Source: Murimonas intestini
GTDB lineage: Bacteria > Bacillota > Clostridia > Lachnospirales > Lachnospiraceae
Length of the DNA: 64,000 nucleotides
Assembly (NCBI RefSeq): GCF_024622195.1
Contig: NZ_JANKBI010000017.1
Coordinates: 67,199-131,198 of the forward strand
Direction of reading: 5' to 3'
Of the stretch, positions 42,360-50,990 are shown piece after piece. Positions within the stretch are counted from its first letter, which is position 1. Each line of letters starts with the position of its first letter. Position numbers and translations under genes: made by a program. Under the pieces are notes generated by a model, which worked only from the letters and a program-made list of their open reading frames with translations, had not been told where the DNA came from and searched no databases.

Positions 42360-42929
42360 CTACATAAACCATACCTTTTCATTCGTCGTGGAGATGGATA
42401 CCGCCCCGGCCTCAAGAGCAGCCATGATATCTTCTTTCTCGCTGATCAGCCCTCCCGCAATGACAGGGACTCTGAGGCTTCTGCAGATCCTGGAAATGAT
42501 CTTAGGCGCTATGATGCCTGGCAGCATCTCTACAACGTCAGGCCTGGCCTGGCGGACCTGACGTTCAATATTTTCCAGGGCCATTGAGTCTATGACAAAA
42601 AAACGAAGGATGCTGCACAGTCCCAGCTCTCTCGCCCGTTTTACAAGCGCCGGCTTCGTAGTTATGATCCCGTCCGCCCTTGTGAACTGCCTGATATAAT
42701 CCACTGCTGCTTCTTTACCGGAGAGCCCCACTATAAGGTCTATATGGACAAGAGCCAGCTTGCCGCCCTCTTTTATCTTATCCACAATAGAAGGTATGCC
42801 GCATACATCCCCAAAAAGCACAAAGATGATCGTACACTCTGACCCCAGGCTTTTCTCCAGCCCCTCTGTATCCTTCACAGCCGCCACCACCGGGCAGCAT
42901 TCCAAAGCTTCTTTTAATGTTCCTTCCAT
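42360..42929 (-). CDS. glpP: Glycerol-3-phosphate-responsive antiterminator GlpP
   Basis: A 189-residue RNA-binding antiterminator. The family-typical CCPVVAAVKD opening, the VHIDLIVGLSGKEAAVDYI motif, ADGIITTKP and the EMLPGIIAPKII stretch are present. ATG 42929 follows GCAGGAGG closely; the in-frame upstream TTG is rejected. It is 24 bases after the iclR stop and probably shares its transcript. Its likely target is the terminator hairpin at 42205-42250. Confidence 0.92.
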   Translation of the reverse strand: MEGTLKEALECCPVVAAVKDTEGLEKSLGSECTIIFVLFGDVCGIPSIVDKIKEGGKLALVHIDLIVGLSGKEAAVDYIRQFTRADGIITTKPALVKRARELGLCSILRFFVIDSMALENIERQVRQARPDVVEMLPGIIAPKIISRICRSLRVPVIAGGLISEKEDIMAALEAGAVSISTTNEKVWFM

Positions 42930-42953
42930 GTATGCCTCCTGCAATATCCGCCC

Positions 42954-43748
42954 TTATGCCTGTCCCAGCCTTAACTGTATTTCTTCCTTTGTCCTCAGTA
43001 TCTGTACAGCAAGCTCATTTATCCTCTCGTCAGTCATCCTTCCCACAGGGGCGGAGATGCTGAATGCATTCATCGGCCGTCCCCTGTGGTCAGGCACACA
43101 TACTGCTATGCACCTGACACCCAGTTCATTTTCCTCATTGTCCAGGGCATAACCCTTTTCTTTTACTATCTGCAGCTCCTTTAACAGCTCATCAAGTGTG
43201 ACGATCGTATGCTCTGTCTTTTTTTCAATTTCGCTGTGGTCCCAGATATATCTGACCTCCTCCTCAGACATCTCCGCCAGGATGGACTTGCCCACCCCTG
43301 AGCAGTAGAGAGGCCTCGCCAGCCCCACCTGTGAAGCCATACGGATCGCGCTCTCCTGCGGCTTTAAGGGAGCCACCTTATCCAGATAAAAGACTTCCGT
43401 CCCTCTTCTCTGCACAAAATGCACTGTCTCATTGCAGTCATTTGCCAGCCTTGTAATATAAGGATGGACAACTGTCAGGATATCCACCTTTGCAAGTATC
43501 TTCTCTGAGAGCTCTACCAGCTTAAAAGTGAGCATATATTTGCTCGTCTCCTCATCCTGCTGCACGTATCCCATACATGTAAGAGAAAGCAGAAGCCTGT
43601 GCACTGTACTCTTGTGGAGCCCCAGCATGCCGCTCAGCTCTACCAGGCCGACGGGACCTGTCTGGGCCAGTGTCTCCATCACACTGAATATCCTTTCTGC
43701 TGACTGGACCGGATTTTTAATTTTTTCTGTCTGTTCTGTTTCTGCCAT
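42954..43748 (-). CDS. IclR-family transcriptional regulator
   Basis: A 264-residue regulator with an N-terminal winged helix (about 15 to 75; GMLGLHKSTVHRLLLSL) and a C-terminal effector domain (about 90 to 255; YCSGVGKSILAEM, NEENELGVRCIAVCV). It is divergent from the KDPG aldolase and KDG kinase genes, so it is a KdgR-like regulator by position. Direct repeats at 43902-43939 are likely binding sites. Confidence 0.92.
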   Translation of the reverse strand: MAETEQTEKIKNPVQSAERIFSVMETLAQTGPVGLVELSGMLGLHKSTVHRLLLSLTCMGYVQQDEETSKYMLTFKLVELSEKILAKVDILTVVHPYITRLANDCNETVHFVQRRGTEVFYLDKVAPLKPQESAIRMASQVGLARPLYCSGVGKSILAEMSEEEVRYIWDHSEIEKKTEHTIVTLDELLKELQIVKEKGYALDNEENELGVRCIAVCVPDHRGRPMNAFSISAPVGRMTDERINELAVQILRTKEEIQLRLGQA

Positions 43749-43855
43749 ATATTTAAACTCTCCTATAAAAAGGTCATCGGTTATTCCATATTATGAAACT
43801 ATGAAGCGAATTTATTGTAACACTGATAAAAATAAAAAACAATGGAAAAATACTA

Positions 43856-43884
43856 TTGACAATTCAGATTCATTCTTCTATACT
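43856..43884 (+). promoter_or_regulatory. Sigma-A promoter of the KDPG aldolase-KDG kinase operon
   Basis: A perfect TTGACA and a TATACT with a 17-base spacer, about 85 bases before the aldolase ATG. Confidence 0.8.
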
Positions 43885-43901
43885 CTAAGTATACCATATT
43901 T

Positions 43902-43939
43902 TGAAACGTAGTTTTATATGATGAAACTTGTAGTTTTAT
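43902..43939 (+). promoter_or_regulatory. Tandem candidate IclR operators
   Basis: TGAAACGTAGTTTTAT (43902-43917) is repeated as TGAAACTTGTAGTTTTAT (43922-43939), each a half-palindromic GAAAC...GTTTTA. They lie just downstream of the -10, where a bound repressor would block transcription. A related TATGAAACTATGAAG lies near 43792 on the iclR side. Confidence 0.55.
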
Positions 43940-43968
43940 GAACCTATCTATTAAAGGAGAAATGTAAG

Positions 43969-44931
43969 ATGGTTGAAGTTTTAGAAAAAATCTCAAAAAT
44001 GGGAATTGTTCCTGTAATAGCCCTGGATGATGCAAAGGACGCTGCCCCTCTGGCAAAGGCTCTCTGTGAAGGCGGGCTTCCATGTGCAGAAGTTACATTC
44101 CGTACTGCTGCTGCTGAAGAATCTATCCGCATCATGTCTACAGAATACCCGGAAATGCTTGTTGGCGCAGGCACAGTACTCACAACAGAGCAGGTTGACC
44201 GCGCAGTAGCTGCCGGAGCTAAATTTATCGTAAGCCCGGGACTGAATCCTAAGATCGTCCGTTATTGTGTAGAAAAAGGGATCCCTATCACACCTGGCTG
44301 TACAAACCCGAGTGATATTGAGCAGGCTATTGAATGCGGCCTTGAGGTTGTAAAGTTCTTCCCGGCAGAAGCTGCAGGCGGTCTTAATATGATCAAGTCC
44401 ATGGCTGCTCCTTACACTAACATGAAATTCATGCCGACAGGCGGCATCAGCGCAAAGAACCTGAATTCCTATCTGGATTTCGGCAAGATCATTGCATGCG
44501 GCGGCAGCTGGATGGTAAAGAAGGAAATGGTTGCTGCAGGTGATTTCGAAGGGATCACAGCCCTGACTAAAGAGGCGGTATCCACTATGCTTGGTTTAGA
44601 GGTTGCTCATGTGGGCATCAACGCTGCCGAGGCATCTGAGGCAGACAGCCTGGCTACAGCTATGGAGAAGATGTTCGGCTTTGCAAAGAAAACAGGCAAT
44701 TCTTCCGTATTTGCCGGAACAGGCATGGAGATCATGAAAACTCCCGGAAAAGGCTCAAAGGGCCATATCGCAATATCTACAAACTATATGGAAAGAGCGA
44801 TCTTCCATCTTGAGATGCGCGGATGCAAATTCGATATGGAATCAGCTAAACGCGATGAAAAGGGCAATATCAAAGCTATTTACCTGGAAGGTGAATACGG
44901 CGGCTTTGCACTTCATCTTGTACAGAAATAA
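43969..44931 (+). CDS. KDPG/KHG aldolase fused to a C-terminal VOC domain
   Basis: Residues 1 to about 210 are a class I 2-keto-3-deoxy-6-phosphogluconate aldolase: AEVTFRTAAAE, the AGTVLTTEQ motif, the Schiff-base lysine in FVVKFFPAEA-type EVVKFFPAEAAGG, and MPTGGISAKNL. Residues about 213 to 320 are an added VOC-like domain (VAHVGINAAEASEADSLA; FHLEMRGCKFD; GGFALHLVQK). Normal KDPG aldolases are about 210 residues. It is followed after 38 bases by KDG kinase, so it completes 2-keto-3-deoxygluconate breakdown to pyruvate and glyceraldehyde 3-phosphate. Confidence 0.9.
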   Translation: MVEVLEKISKMGIVPVIALDDAKDAAPLAKALCEGGLPCAEVTFRTAAAEESIRIMSTEYPEMLVGAGTVLTTEQVDRAVAAGAKFIVSPGLNPKIVRYCVEKGIPITPGCTNPSDIEQAIECGLEVVKFFPAEAAGGLNMIKSMAAPYTNMKFMPTGGISAKNLNSYLDFGKIIACGGSWMVKKEMVAAGDFEGITALTKEAVSTMLGLEVAHVGINAAEASEADSLATAMEKMFGFAKKTGNSSVFAGTGMEIMKTPGKGSKGHIAISTNYMERAIFHLEMRGCKFDMESAKRDEKGNIKAIYLEGEYGGFALHLVQK

Positions 44932-44969
44932 ATTATAATATAATTTAATAAATATTGGAGGATTTTTAA

Positions 44970-45995
44970 ATGGCAAAGAAAGTTATTACATTTGGTGAAA
45001 TCATGCTGAGACTGGCTCCTGAAGGATATTACCGTTTCGTTCAGGCTGAATCTTTAGGCGCAACTTACGGCGGCGGAGAAGCAAATGTAGCTGTATCATT
45101 AGCTAACTACGGCATGGATGCCGCTTTCGTAACAAAAGTGCCGAAGCATGAGATTGGACAGTGTGCTGTAAATTCTTTAAGACGTTATGGTGTGGACACC
45201 TCTTATATGGTGCGCGGCGGAAACCGTCTCGGCATCTACTTCCTGGAAAAAGGCGCCAGCCAGCGTCCTTCCAAGGTCATCTATGACCGTGCAGGATCTT
45301 CTATGGCTGAAGCAACTACTGCTGATTTTAACTGGGACGAGATTTTCGAGGGAGCCGACTGGTTCCATTTCACAGGCATCACACCGGCACTTGGTGACAA
45401 TGTAGCAGCTGTCTGCCTGGAAGCATGCAAGGCTGCCAAGGCTAAAAACATCACTGTCAGCTGTGACCTGAACTACCGCAACAAGCTCTGGAGCAAAGAA
45501 AAAGCAGGACAGGTCATGGGCCAGCTCTGCGAGTATGTAGATGTATGCATCGCAAATGAAGAAGATGCAAGTGATGTATTCGGCATCAAAGCTGCCGGAA
45601 CAGATGTCACAAGCGGTAAATTAAACCATGACGGTTACAAGGATGTGGCAAAACAGCTGGCTGACCGTTTTGGATTCCAGAAGGTAGCAATCACACTCCG
45701 TGAGTCAATTTCAGCAAATGATAATATGTGGGCTGCTATGCTCTATGACGGTAATGATTACTACTTCAGCAAGAAATATCCTATGCACATCGTAGACCGT
45801 GTAGGCGGCGGCGATTCCTTCGGCGGCGGACTTATCTACTCCTGCCTGACAGGATTTGAGCCTCAGCAGACTATTGAATTTGCAGTAGCTGCCAGCTGCC
45901 TGAAGCACAGCATCGAAGGAGACTTCAACCAGGTATCTGTTGATGAAGTCATGAAACTGGCCGGCGGAGACGGATCAGGCCGTGTGCAGAGATAA
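44970..45995 (+). CDS. kdgK: 2-Keto-3-deoxygluconate kinase (PfkB family)
   Basis: A 341-residue PfkB sugar kinase with the GEIMLRLAPEG opening, the GGGEANVAVSLANYG motif and the DRVGGGDSFGGGLIYS catalytic motif. The AGIYFLEKGASQRPSKV-like segment is typical of KdgK. TTGGAGG precedes the ATG. It makes the substrate for the aldolase upstream. Confidence 0.92.
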   Translation: MAKKVITFGEIMLRLAPEGYYRFVQAESLGATYGGGEANVAVSLANYGMDAAFVTKVPKHEIGQCAVNSLRRYGVDTSYMVRGGNRLGIYFLEKGASQRPSKVIYDRAGSSMAEATTADFNWDEIFEGADWFHFTGITPALGDNVAAVCLEACKAAKAKNITVSCDLNYRNKLWSKEKAGQVMGQLCEYVDVCIANEEDASDVFGIKAAGTDVTSGKLNHDGYKDVAKQLADRFGFQKVAITLRESISANDNMWAAMLYDGNDYYFSKKYPMHIVDRVGGGDSFGGGLIYSCLTGFEPQQTIEFAVAASCLKHSIEGDFNQVSVDEVMKLAGGDGSGRVQR

Positions 45996-46013
45996 CGGAA
46001 TATTTTTCCGTTA
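45993..46013 (+). terminator. Small hairpin at the kdgK stop
   Basis: TAACGGAA-tattt-TTCCGTTA starts in the kdgK stop codon. There is no T-tract; it may stabilise the 3' end. Confidence 0.4.
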
Positions 46014-46058
46014 CCATTTATAAAATTGTCAATATCTTAATTCCTAAAATGTATATAG

Positions 46059-46103
46059 AAATCCCCCCTCGGGCTGTACGCCATTGCAGCCTGAGAGGGG
46101 ATT
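46059..46103. terminator. Bidirectional terminator between kdgK and spoVAE
   Basis: AAATCCCC.CTC.GGCTG and CAGCC.GAGAGGGGATTT pair over about 17 bases around a 10-base loop, with AAAT/ATTT flanks on both sides. It serves two convergent transcripts. Confidence 0.8.
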
Positions 46104-46119
46104 TCGTGTTGGTCTTCCG

Positions 46120-46479
46120 CTATTCCTTCATCTTTGGTTTAAAGACAAGGCTGGCCAGATAGGAGAATACAAGTGCTGCGGATATTCCCACCGCACTTGA
46201 TGTAAATCCTCCCATAAAAATACCTATAAATCCATCTGTTTCTATTGCTTCTTTGACTCCCTTCCAAAGCAGGTTCCCAAATCCCAGAAGAGGCACTGAG
46301 GCGCCCGCCCCGGCGAAGTCCATAAAGGGCTGGTAGATGCCCACAGCGCCCAGTACTGCACCTGAGCATACAAGAATGACCATGATCCTGCCTGGCATCA
46401 GTTTTGTCTTTTCCATCAATATCTGTACAAGGGCGCATATAAGTCCCCCTACCCAGAATGCATTAATATAGTCCATCAT
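46120..46479 (-). CDS. spoVAE: Stage V sporulation protein AE
   Basis: A 119-residue membrane protein of the spore Ca-dipicolinate channel complex. It has three to four hydrophobic helices, with the ICALVQILMEKTKLMPGRIM opening and GFTSSAVGISAALVFSYLAS end. It is the last gene of the spoVA operon, 17 bases after spoVAD. Confidence 0.92.
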   Translation of the reverse strand: MMDYINAFWVGGLICALVQILMEKTKLMPGRIMVILVCSGAVLGAVGIYQPFMDFAGAGASVPLLGFGNLLWKGVKEAIETDGFIGIFMGGFTSSAVGISAALVFSYLASLVFKPKMKE

Positions 46480-46496
46480 ATTCCTTTTCCTCCATT

Positions 46497-47507
46497 TCAG
46501 CAGTGCTCTATGACAACACCGTGGGCTATCCCGGGCACACTCTGGCCTTCATTAAAGCTGACAGTAGAGAGCAGCGCGCCTGTGGGAACAAAAAGCACCC
46601 GCTTCCAGCTCCCTTTCTCTATCTTAGGAAGTATCATGGCAGCAAGTGTTACTGCTGAACATCCGCATCCGCTGCCGCCTGAATGTGTATCCTGGGTCTG
46701 CTGGTCATATATCTCTATGCCGCAGTCTGTATGCACCTTACTGATATCAAATCCCTTTTCCTTCAGCAGGTCAATCAATATCTTCTGCCCCACATATCCC
46801 AGGTCCCCGGTAATGATCTTATCATAATCCTCCGGCTGCCTGTTAAAGTCCATGAAGTTCTGATAAATAGTGTCACAGGCAGCCGGAGCCATACACGCAC
46901 CCATATTCATAGAATCTTTGACGCCAAAATCCACGACCTTTCCGGTGGTCACGCCAGTAATCCTGGCTTTTCCTCCCTTGGGGGCAAGTACAAAGGCCCC
47001 GCTTCCCGTGACGGTCCAGGTAGCTGCAAGGGGACGCTGGTTTCCGTATTCCAGGGGAAACCGAAACTGTTTCTCCGCACTGGCGAAGTGGCTGGATGTA
47101 AGGGCCAGCACATAGTCACCGTATCCTGCCGCCACTGCCATAGCTCCCAGAGACAGGGATTCCCCGCAGGTTGAACAGGCTCCATAGAGCCCGAACATGG
47201 GAATGTTCATATCCACCACCCCGAAGGAGGTAGCTATAAGCTGTCCCAGAAGATCGCCTGCAAACAGGTATCTGATCTGTGTGGGCAGCAGTCCTGCCTT
47301 CCCCAGAGCCATCTGGGCTGCTTCTTTCTGCAGCGTGCTCTCTGCCTTCTCCCAGTTGTCCTCTCCAAACATGGGATCATCCCCCACCAGATCAAAAAGC
47401 TTTCCAAGAGGGCCTTCCCCCTCCTTTTTTCCTACAACTGATGCCGCGCTTATAATATGCGGCGCCTTGTCGAACTGAATACTCGACATTCCACAAATCT
47501 GGCTCAT
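46497..47507 (-). CDS. spoVAD: Stage V sporulation protein AD
   Basis: A 336-residue thiolase-fold protein that binds dipicolinic acid at the spore inner membrane. It has the thiolase-like GACSTCGESLSLGAMAVA and a GGSGCGCSAVTLAA segment. AGGTGATAAT lies before the ATG. It sits between spoVAC and spoVAE as in Bacillus. Confidence 0.95.
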   Translation of the reverse strand: MSQICGMSSIQFDKAPHIISAASVVGKKEGEGPLGKLFDLVGDDPMFGEDNWEKAESTLQKEAAQMALGKAGLLPTQIRYLFAGDLLGQLIATSFGVVDMNIPMFGLYGACSTCGESLSLGAMAVAAGYGDYVLALTSSHFASAEKQFRFPLEYGNQRPLAATWTVTGSGAFVLAPKGGKARITGVTTGKVVDFGVKDSMNMGACMAPAACDTIYQNFMDFNRQPEDYDKIITGDLGYVGQKILIDLLKEKGFDISKVHTDCGIEIYDQQTQDTHSGGSGCGCSAVTLAAMILPKIEKGSWKRVLFVPTGALLSTVSFNEGQSVPGIAHGVVIEHC

Positions 47508-47531
47508 TTATTATCACCTCTCAATTAGTTA

Positions 47532-47999
47532 TCATAAAACATGGACCGCTTTAAGCAGCCAGTAGATAAGGCCCACCAGCCAGCTTGTGAACACTCCGTA
47601 GAGGATCACAGGACCGGCGATAGTGAATATCTTGCATCCTATCCCGAATACCTGTCCCTCTTTCTGGAACTCAATTGCAGGCGCTGCCACTGAATTGGCA
47701 AACCCTGTGATAGGCACAAGTGTCCCTGCACCGCCGAACTTAGCCAGCTTGGGATAGATGCCAAATCCTGTCAGGATAACGCTCAGAAGTACAAGGATCA
47801 TAGATGTCCATCCTCCTGATGTGTCTTTGTCCAGCCCCAGGCTGCCGCAGTAATTCAGCAGGAACTGTCCGATCACACATATGATCCCGCCTGTGACAAA
47901 TGCCTTGAGCATGTTCATTGGCAGGCTGTGCGTGGGTGTCACCTGCTTTACGTATTCATTATACTGTTGGTTCTTCTTTTCTTTTAAAATATCTGCCAT
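47532..47999 (-). CDS. spoVAC: Stage V sporulation protein AC
   Basis: A 155-residue membrane protein of the SpoVA channel, thought to be the mechanosensitive component. It begins MADILKEKKNQQYNEYVKQV, then has several membrane helices (AFVTGGIICVIGQFLLNY; TLVPITGFANSVAAPAIEF). The start is ATG 47999, 5 bases after GGAGG, rather than the upstream frame extension. Confidence 0.94.
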   Translation of the reverse strand: MADILKEKKNQQYNEYVKQVTPTHSLPMNMLKAFVTGGIICVIGQFLLNYCGSLGLDKDTSGGWTSMILVLLSVILTGFGIYPKLAKFGGAGTLVPITGFANSVAAPAIEFQKEGQVFGIGCKIFTIAGPVILYGVFTSWLVGLIYWLLKAVHVL

Positions 48000-48010
48000 A
48001 AGTACCTCCA

Positions 48011-48424
48011 TTACCACCGCATATAAAAATGCAGCAGGCTTCCTAATATTTTTCCGGCTGCCATAAAAATAATCACCAGACTCATGCCTTTGACCAGGCC
48101 AATCCTCCTGGCCATGATCGGGAAGATATTCACAATCTCAGCCAGCGCAAGTATCCATCCTCCCACATATATGCCGGCTCCAATGCCAAGGAGAGCCAGC
48201 CCTGCGGCGCCGAACGGCACATGGATATTGTATACTGTCAGAAGCACGCCAAAAATGCCTCCCAGGAGAATAATATCCTCATAGAGCCAGAGATACTCTC
48301 CTGTATGTGTGATGCCCACATATCTTGTGACTATCCCCAGGCCTATTACCAGCGCTATGACTCCCCCTGCAACGACAAACCCGCTGCTTAATCCAATGAT
48401 TCCCATTAAAACCTGCACCAACAC
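48011..48424 (-). CDS. spoVAB: Stage V sporulation protein AB
   Basis: A 137-residue very hydrophobic membrane protein with four predicted helices. GTG 48424 is the start, behind GGAGG at 8 bases. Conserved segments are GLSSGFVVAGGVIAL and EIVNIFPIMARRIGL. It lies between spoVAA and spoVAC. Confidence 0.9.
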   Translation of the reverse strand: MLVQVLMGIIGLSSGFVVAGGVIALVIGLGIVTRYVGITHTGEYLWLYEDIILLGGIFGVLLTVYNIHVPFGAAGLALLGIGAGIYVGGWILALAEIVNIFPIMARRIGLVKGMSLVIIFMAAGKILGSLLHFYMRW

Positions 48425-48457
48425 CCGGCATTCCTCCCTTCATTCTCTCAAACAGAT

Positions 48458-49090
48458 CTATTCTTTCCGCTTTTCCTTATCAGGTTTGCGGTTGCTGGAT
48501 TCCAGCAGTGTCTTATTTATATCATCCTCATATTTTCTCATCTGGACTTCCAGGGGAGTCGGGTCTGCCGTGAGTTTCCTTCCGGCAAAGTGGTTAAAAA
48601 AGATAAGGATGCCAAGCCCTACGCCTATAGAATAAGAAAGCTCCAGAATGGTAAAGCCGTCTGACGCGCGCCCTGTGAACTGTTCAAAGAGCTGGGCGAA
48701 CAGATCAGTGATGCTTACATCATTATTAAATGTCATGATGGAGAAGGCTGCCCCAAAAAACATAAGGAAACAGACAAAGGCTGTCTTCAGCCAGTCCATA
48801 GCCGTCCCATGCTGCTTTTTCTTCTGCAGTGTAATGATAAATTCAGGTTCGCCAATATTGTTTACTTCCAGACTTGGGAAATCCTGATGGATCAGCGCTA
48901 TTATCTCCATCACTGAGTGTACATACCTGCCCGGCCTTCCTTTGACCGCATCAGGAAATTTCAGGGCCCTGATGCGGTTTTCGAGTGATTTATTGCTGCA
49001 GTCCAGCTGGGCGATATCCTTCAGGTATACAGTAGTGTCATGGACTTCTACATTTTGGTCAATGTTCAGGTAAAGAGTATCATTTGTCAT
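48458..49090 (-). CDS. spoVAA: Stage V sporulation protein AA
   Basis: A 210-residue protein with a soluble N-terminal domain (LKDIAQLDC) and two membrane helices near residues 105 to 125 and 150 to 175. The start is ATG 49090, which overlaps the stop of the small upstream gene (ATGA), with GAGGAG 9 bases before. It is the first spoVA gene. Confidence 0.9.
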   Translation of the reverse strand: MTNDTLYLNIDQNVEVHDTTVYLKDIAQLDCSNKSLENRIRALKFPDAVKGRPGRYVHSVMEIIALIHQDFPSLEVNNIGEPEFIITLQKKKQHGTAMDWLKTAFVCFLMFFGAAFSIMTFNNDVSITDLFAQLFEQFTGRASDGFTILELSYSIGVGLGILIFFNHFAGRKLTADPTPLEVQMRKYEDDINKTLLESSNRKPDKEKRKE

Positions 49091-49248
49091 AAACAGCACT
49101 CCTCAGTTTTCTGTCCGAAAGCTTTTACAAAAGTTCCCCCTGCTTCATGGTTATTTTTCTGGACATATGAAGCATAATAAAATATACCGATGACAAGAGC
49201 CAGCATCAGCACAGCTGTCAGGCAAGCCAGTATTTTTTTCTTATACAT
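49087..49248 (-). CDS. 53-residue single-pass membrane protein between sigF and spoVAA
   Basis: A small gene starting MYKKKILACLTAVLMLALV and ending KTEECCL. It has one N-terminal membrane helix (residues 6 to 25) and a short polar tail with a C-terminal Cys-Cys pair. AAAAAAGGAAG lies before the ATG, and its TGA overlaps the spoVAA ATG, so it is translated with spoVAA. No family is recognised. Position suggests forespore expression and a link to the SpoVA complex. Confidence 0.75.
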   Translation of the reverse strand: MYKKKILACLTAVLMLALVIGIFYYASYVQKNNHEAGGTFVKAFGQKTEECCL

Positions 49249-49280
49249 TATGATCACTTCCTTTTTTCATCATTTTTAAC

Positions 49281-49309
49281 TATTATTTGATTTTAGGCCA
49301 AAAATATAC
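49281..49309 (-). promoter_or_regulatory. Candidate forespore (sigma-G/F-type) promoter of the spoVA genes
   Basis: On the minus strand GTATA and AATAATA are separated by 17 bases, close to sigma-G-type -35 and -10 patterns (one mismatch in the -10). It lies between sigF and the 53-residue gene. Confidence 0.4.
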
Positions 49310-49316
49310 GGGGAAG

Positions 49317-50033
49317 TTATGAAATCCTTCCCCGCATCTTTGTCAATATTTTCTTTTCCATTCTTGAAACCTGTACCTGAGACATGTCCATCACCTGTGC
49401 CACCTGCGTCTGTGTTTTATCTTCAAAATACCGCAGATGTATCAGTTTCCTCTCCTCCCCGGTCAGTGTATCCAGAACCTCCGAAAGCATCATATGGTTT
49501 AAAAGCTCTTCATTTCTATTTTCTTTTTCTTCAATCTTATCCATTAAAAATATGGCGTTGCCGTCCCCCTGATAGATCGTCTGGTACAGCGACTCCACCT
49601 CCGCGGCAGATTCCATGGCAAGTATGATATCTTCTCTTGTTGCCCCGATCTCCATGGATATCTCTTCAACTGTGGGCTCCCTGCCCATTCTTTTTTCCAG
49701 CGCTTCTTTTGTCATATATGCCTTGCAGGCTGTCTCCTTTAAGGTTCGGCTGACTTTTATCATGCCGTCATCCCTTAAAAACCTCTTGATTTCCCCCGCT
49801 ATCATGGGAACAGCGTAGGTGGAGAACTTCACGTCGTAGGACATGTCAAATTTATCTATCGCCTTAATAAGCCCAATGCTCCCTATCTGGACAAGGTCCT
49901 CCATCTCATGCCCCCGTCCGGCGAATCTTCTCACTATACTGTACACAAGCCCCATATTTTTTTCTACAAGTTCTTCTCTGGCATCTTTATCCCCCTGGTG
50001 AGATCTCTCAATTAACCTAAGGGTCTGATCCAT
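49317..50033 (-). CDS. sigF: Sporulation sigma factor SigF
   Basis: Forespore-specific RNA polymerase sigma factor, 238 residues. Region 2 has the RFAGRGHEMEDLVQIGSIGL motif and SYDVKFSTYAVPMIAGEIKR; region 4 ends QVAQVMDMSQVQVSRMEKKI. It is downstream of its anti-sigma factor spoIIAB (12 bases) and upstream of the spoVA genes that a forespore sigma factor should control. Confidence 0.96.
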   Translation of the reverse strand: MDQTLRLIERSHQGDKDAREELVEKNMGLVYSIVRRFAGRGHEMEDLVQIGSIGLIKAIDKFDMSYDVKFSTYAVPMIAGEIKRFLRDDGMIKVSRTLKETACKAYMTKEALEKRMGREPTVEEISMEIGATREDIILAMESAAEVESLYQTIYQGDGNAIFLMDKIEEKENRNEELLNHMMLSEVLDTLTGEERKLIHLRYFEDKTQTQVAQVMDMSQVQVSRMEKKILTKMRGRIS

Positions 50034-50045
50034 CTGCCCATCCTT

Positions 50046-50492
50046 TCACCTTTCGAACTTGCTCTTCCCACAGCCTATTTTCTTTTTCATGGAGACCTTA
50101 GTGCCCTCATTTGGTTTTGAAGTCACTTCTATGGAATCCATAAAAGCCTCCATGAAGGCAAATCCCATCCCTGACCGCTCAGAGTCAGGCTTTGTTGTAA
50201 ACAGCGGCTCCATTGCCTGCTCAATATTTTCAATCCCTATTCCGTGGTCTGTCACGTCCACACAAAAGGTATCATCCTCTATGCGGCATTCCACAACTAT
50301 TTTCTCAATTGCCCCCTCGTAACCGTGTACGATTGAATTCGTGACAGCCTCTGAGAGGGCAGTCTTCACATCCGCCACTTCTTCCAGCGTCGGGTTCAGC
50401 TGCGTCATAAATGCCGCCACTGATACCCTGGCAAATCCTTCATTACATGACCTGCTGTCAAATTCCAGCCTCATTTCATTTGAAATCCCCAT
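50046..50492 (-). CDS. spoIIAB: Anti-sigma F factor / serine kinase SpoIIAB
   Basis: A 148-residue GHKL-fold kinase that binds SigF and phosphorylates SpoIIAA. The N-box (LSEAVTNSIVHGYEG), G1 box (VTDHGIGIENIEQA) and G2 box (SERSGMGFAFMEAFMD) are all intact. It lies 12 bases after spoIIAA. Confidence 0.96.
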   Translation of the reverse strand: MGISNEMRLEFDSRSCNEGFARVSVAAFMTQLNPTLEEVADVKTALSEAVTNSIVHGYEGAIEKIVVECRIEDDTFCVDVTDHGIGIENIEQAMEPLFTTKPDSERSGMGFAFMEAFMDSIEVTSKPNEGTKVSMKKKIGCGKSKFER

Positions 50493-50504
50493 TGTTCTCC
50501 CCCC

Positions 50505-50840
50505 TTAGATTCGGTCGGACTGCTCCGGCAGCCCTTCATAGACATCCATAATTTTTGTCACTCCTGAAAATGTCAGTATTTTTCTGATGGACGGGTTTGC
50601 CCTTATCACCATCACCTTGCCCCCCGCGTAGTTCATTTTCTTATATCTGCCCAACAAAATGCCTATCCCTGAGCTGTCCATAAAAGATGTCCTGTTAAAA
50701 TCAAAAACGATGCTTCTGATCCCATTTGCTTCTATGAGATAATCAATATTTGAAGTGATATGCTGTGCGCTGTGATGATCGATCTCCGCCGGCATCTCCA
50801 CTGTCAGATTTCTTTCCCGAATCTTATAACCACCTTCCAT
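50505..50840 (-). CDS. spoIIAA: Anti-sigma F factor antagonist SpoIIAA
   Basis: A 111-residue STAS-domain protein. The phosphorylatable serine lies in the RTSFMDSSGIGILLGRYK motif. The start is ATG 50840 (MEGGYKIRERNLTVEM), with AGAGGGG 8 bases before. The open frame runs 44 codons further upstream without family similarity. It is first in the spoIIA operon. Confidence 0.93.
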   Translation of the reverse strand: MEGGYKIRERNLTVEMPAEIDHHSAQHITSNIDYLIEANGIRSIVFDFNRTSFMDSSGIGILLGRYKKMNYAGGKVMVIRANPSIRKILTFSGVTKIMDVYEGLPEQSDRI

Positions 50841-50990
50841 TGCCATGTCCCCTCTCTTTTTCTTGTACCGCAGATCTCCCCTGTGCTTTTTTGCCTCCCC
50901 CGGCGTTGAGCGTTTACCTGACAGAAAGCACTTTCTGAGAGATAAAAAAGGACGCATACATTTTCTGTACACGTCCTCCGCTCCGAGGTA

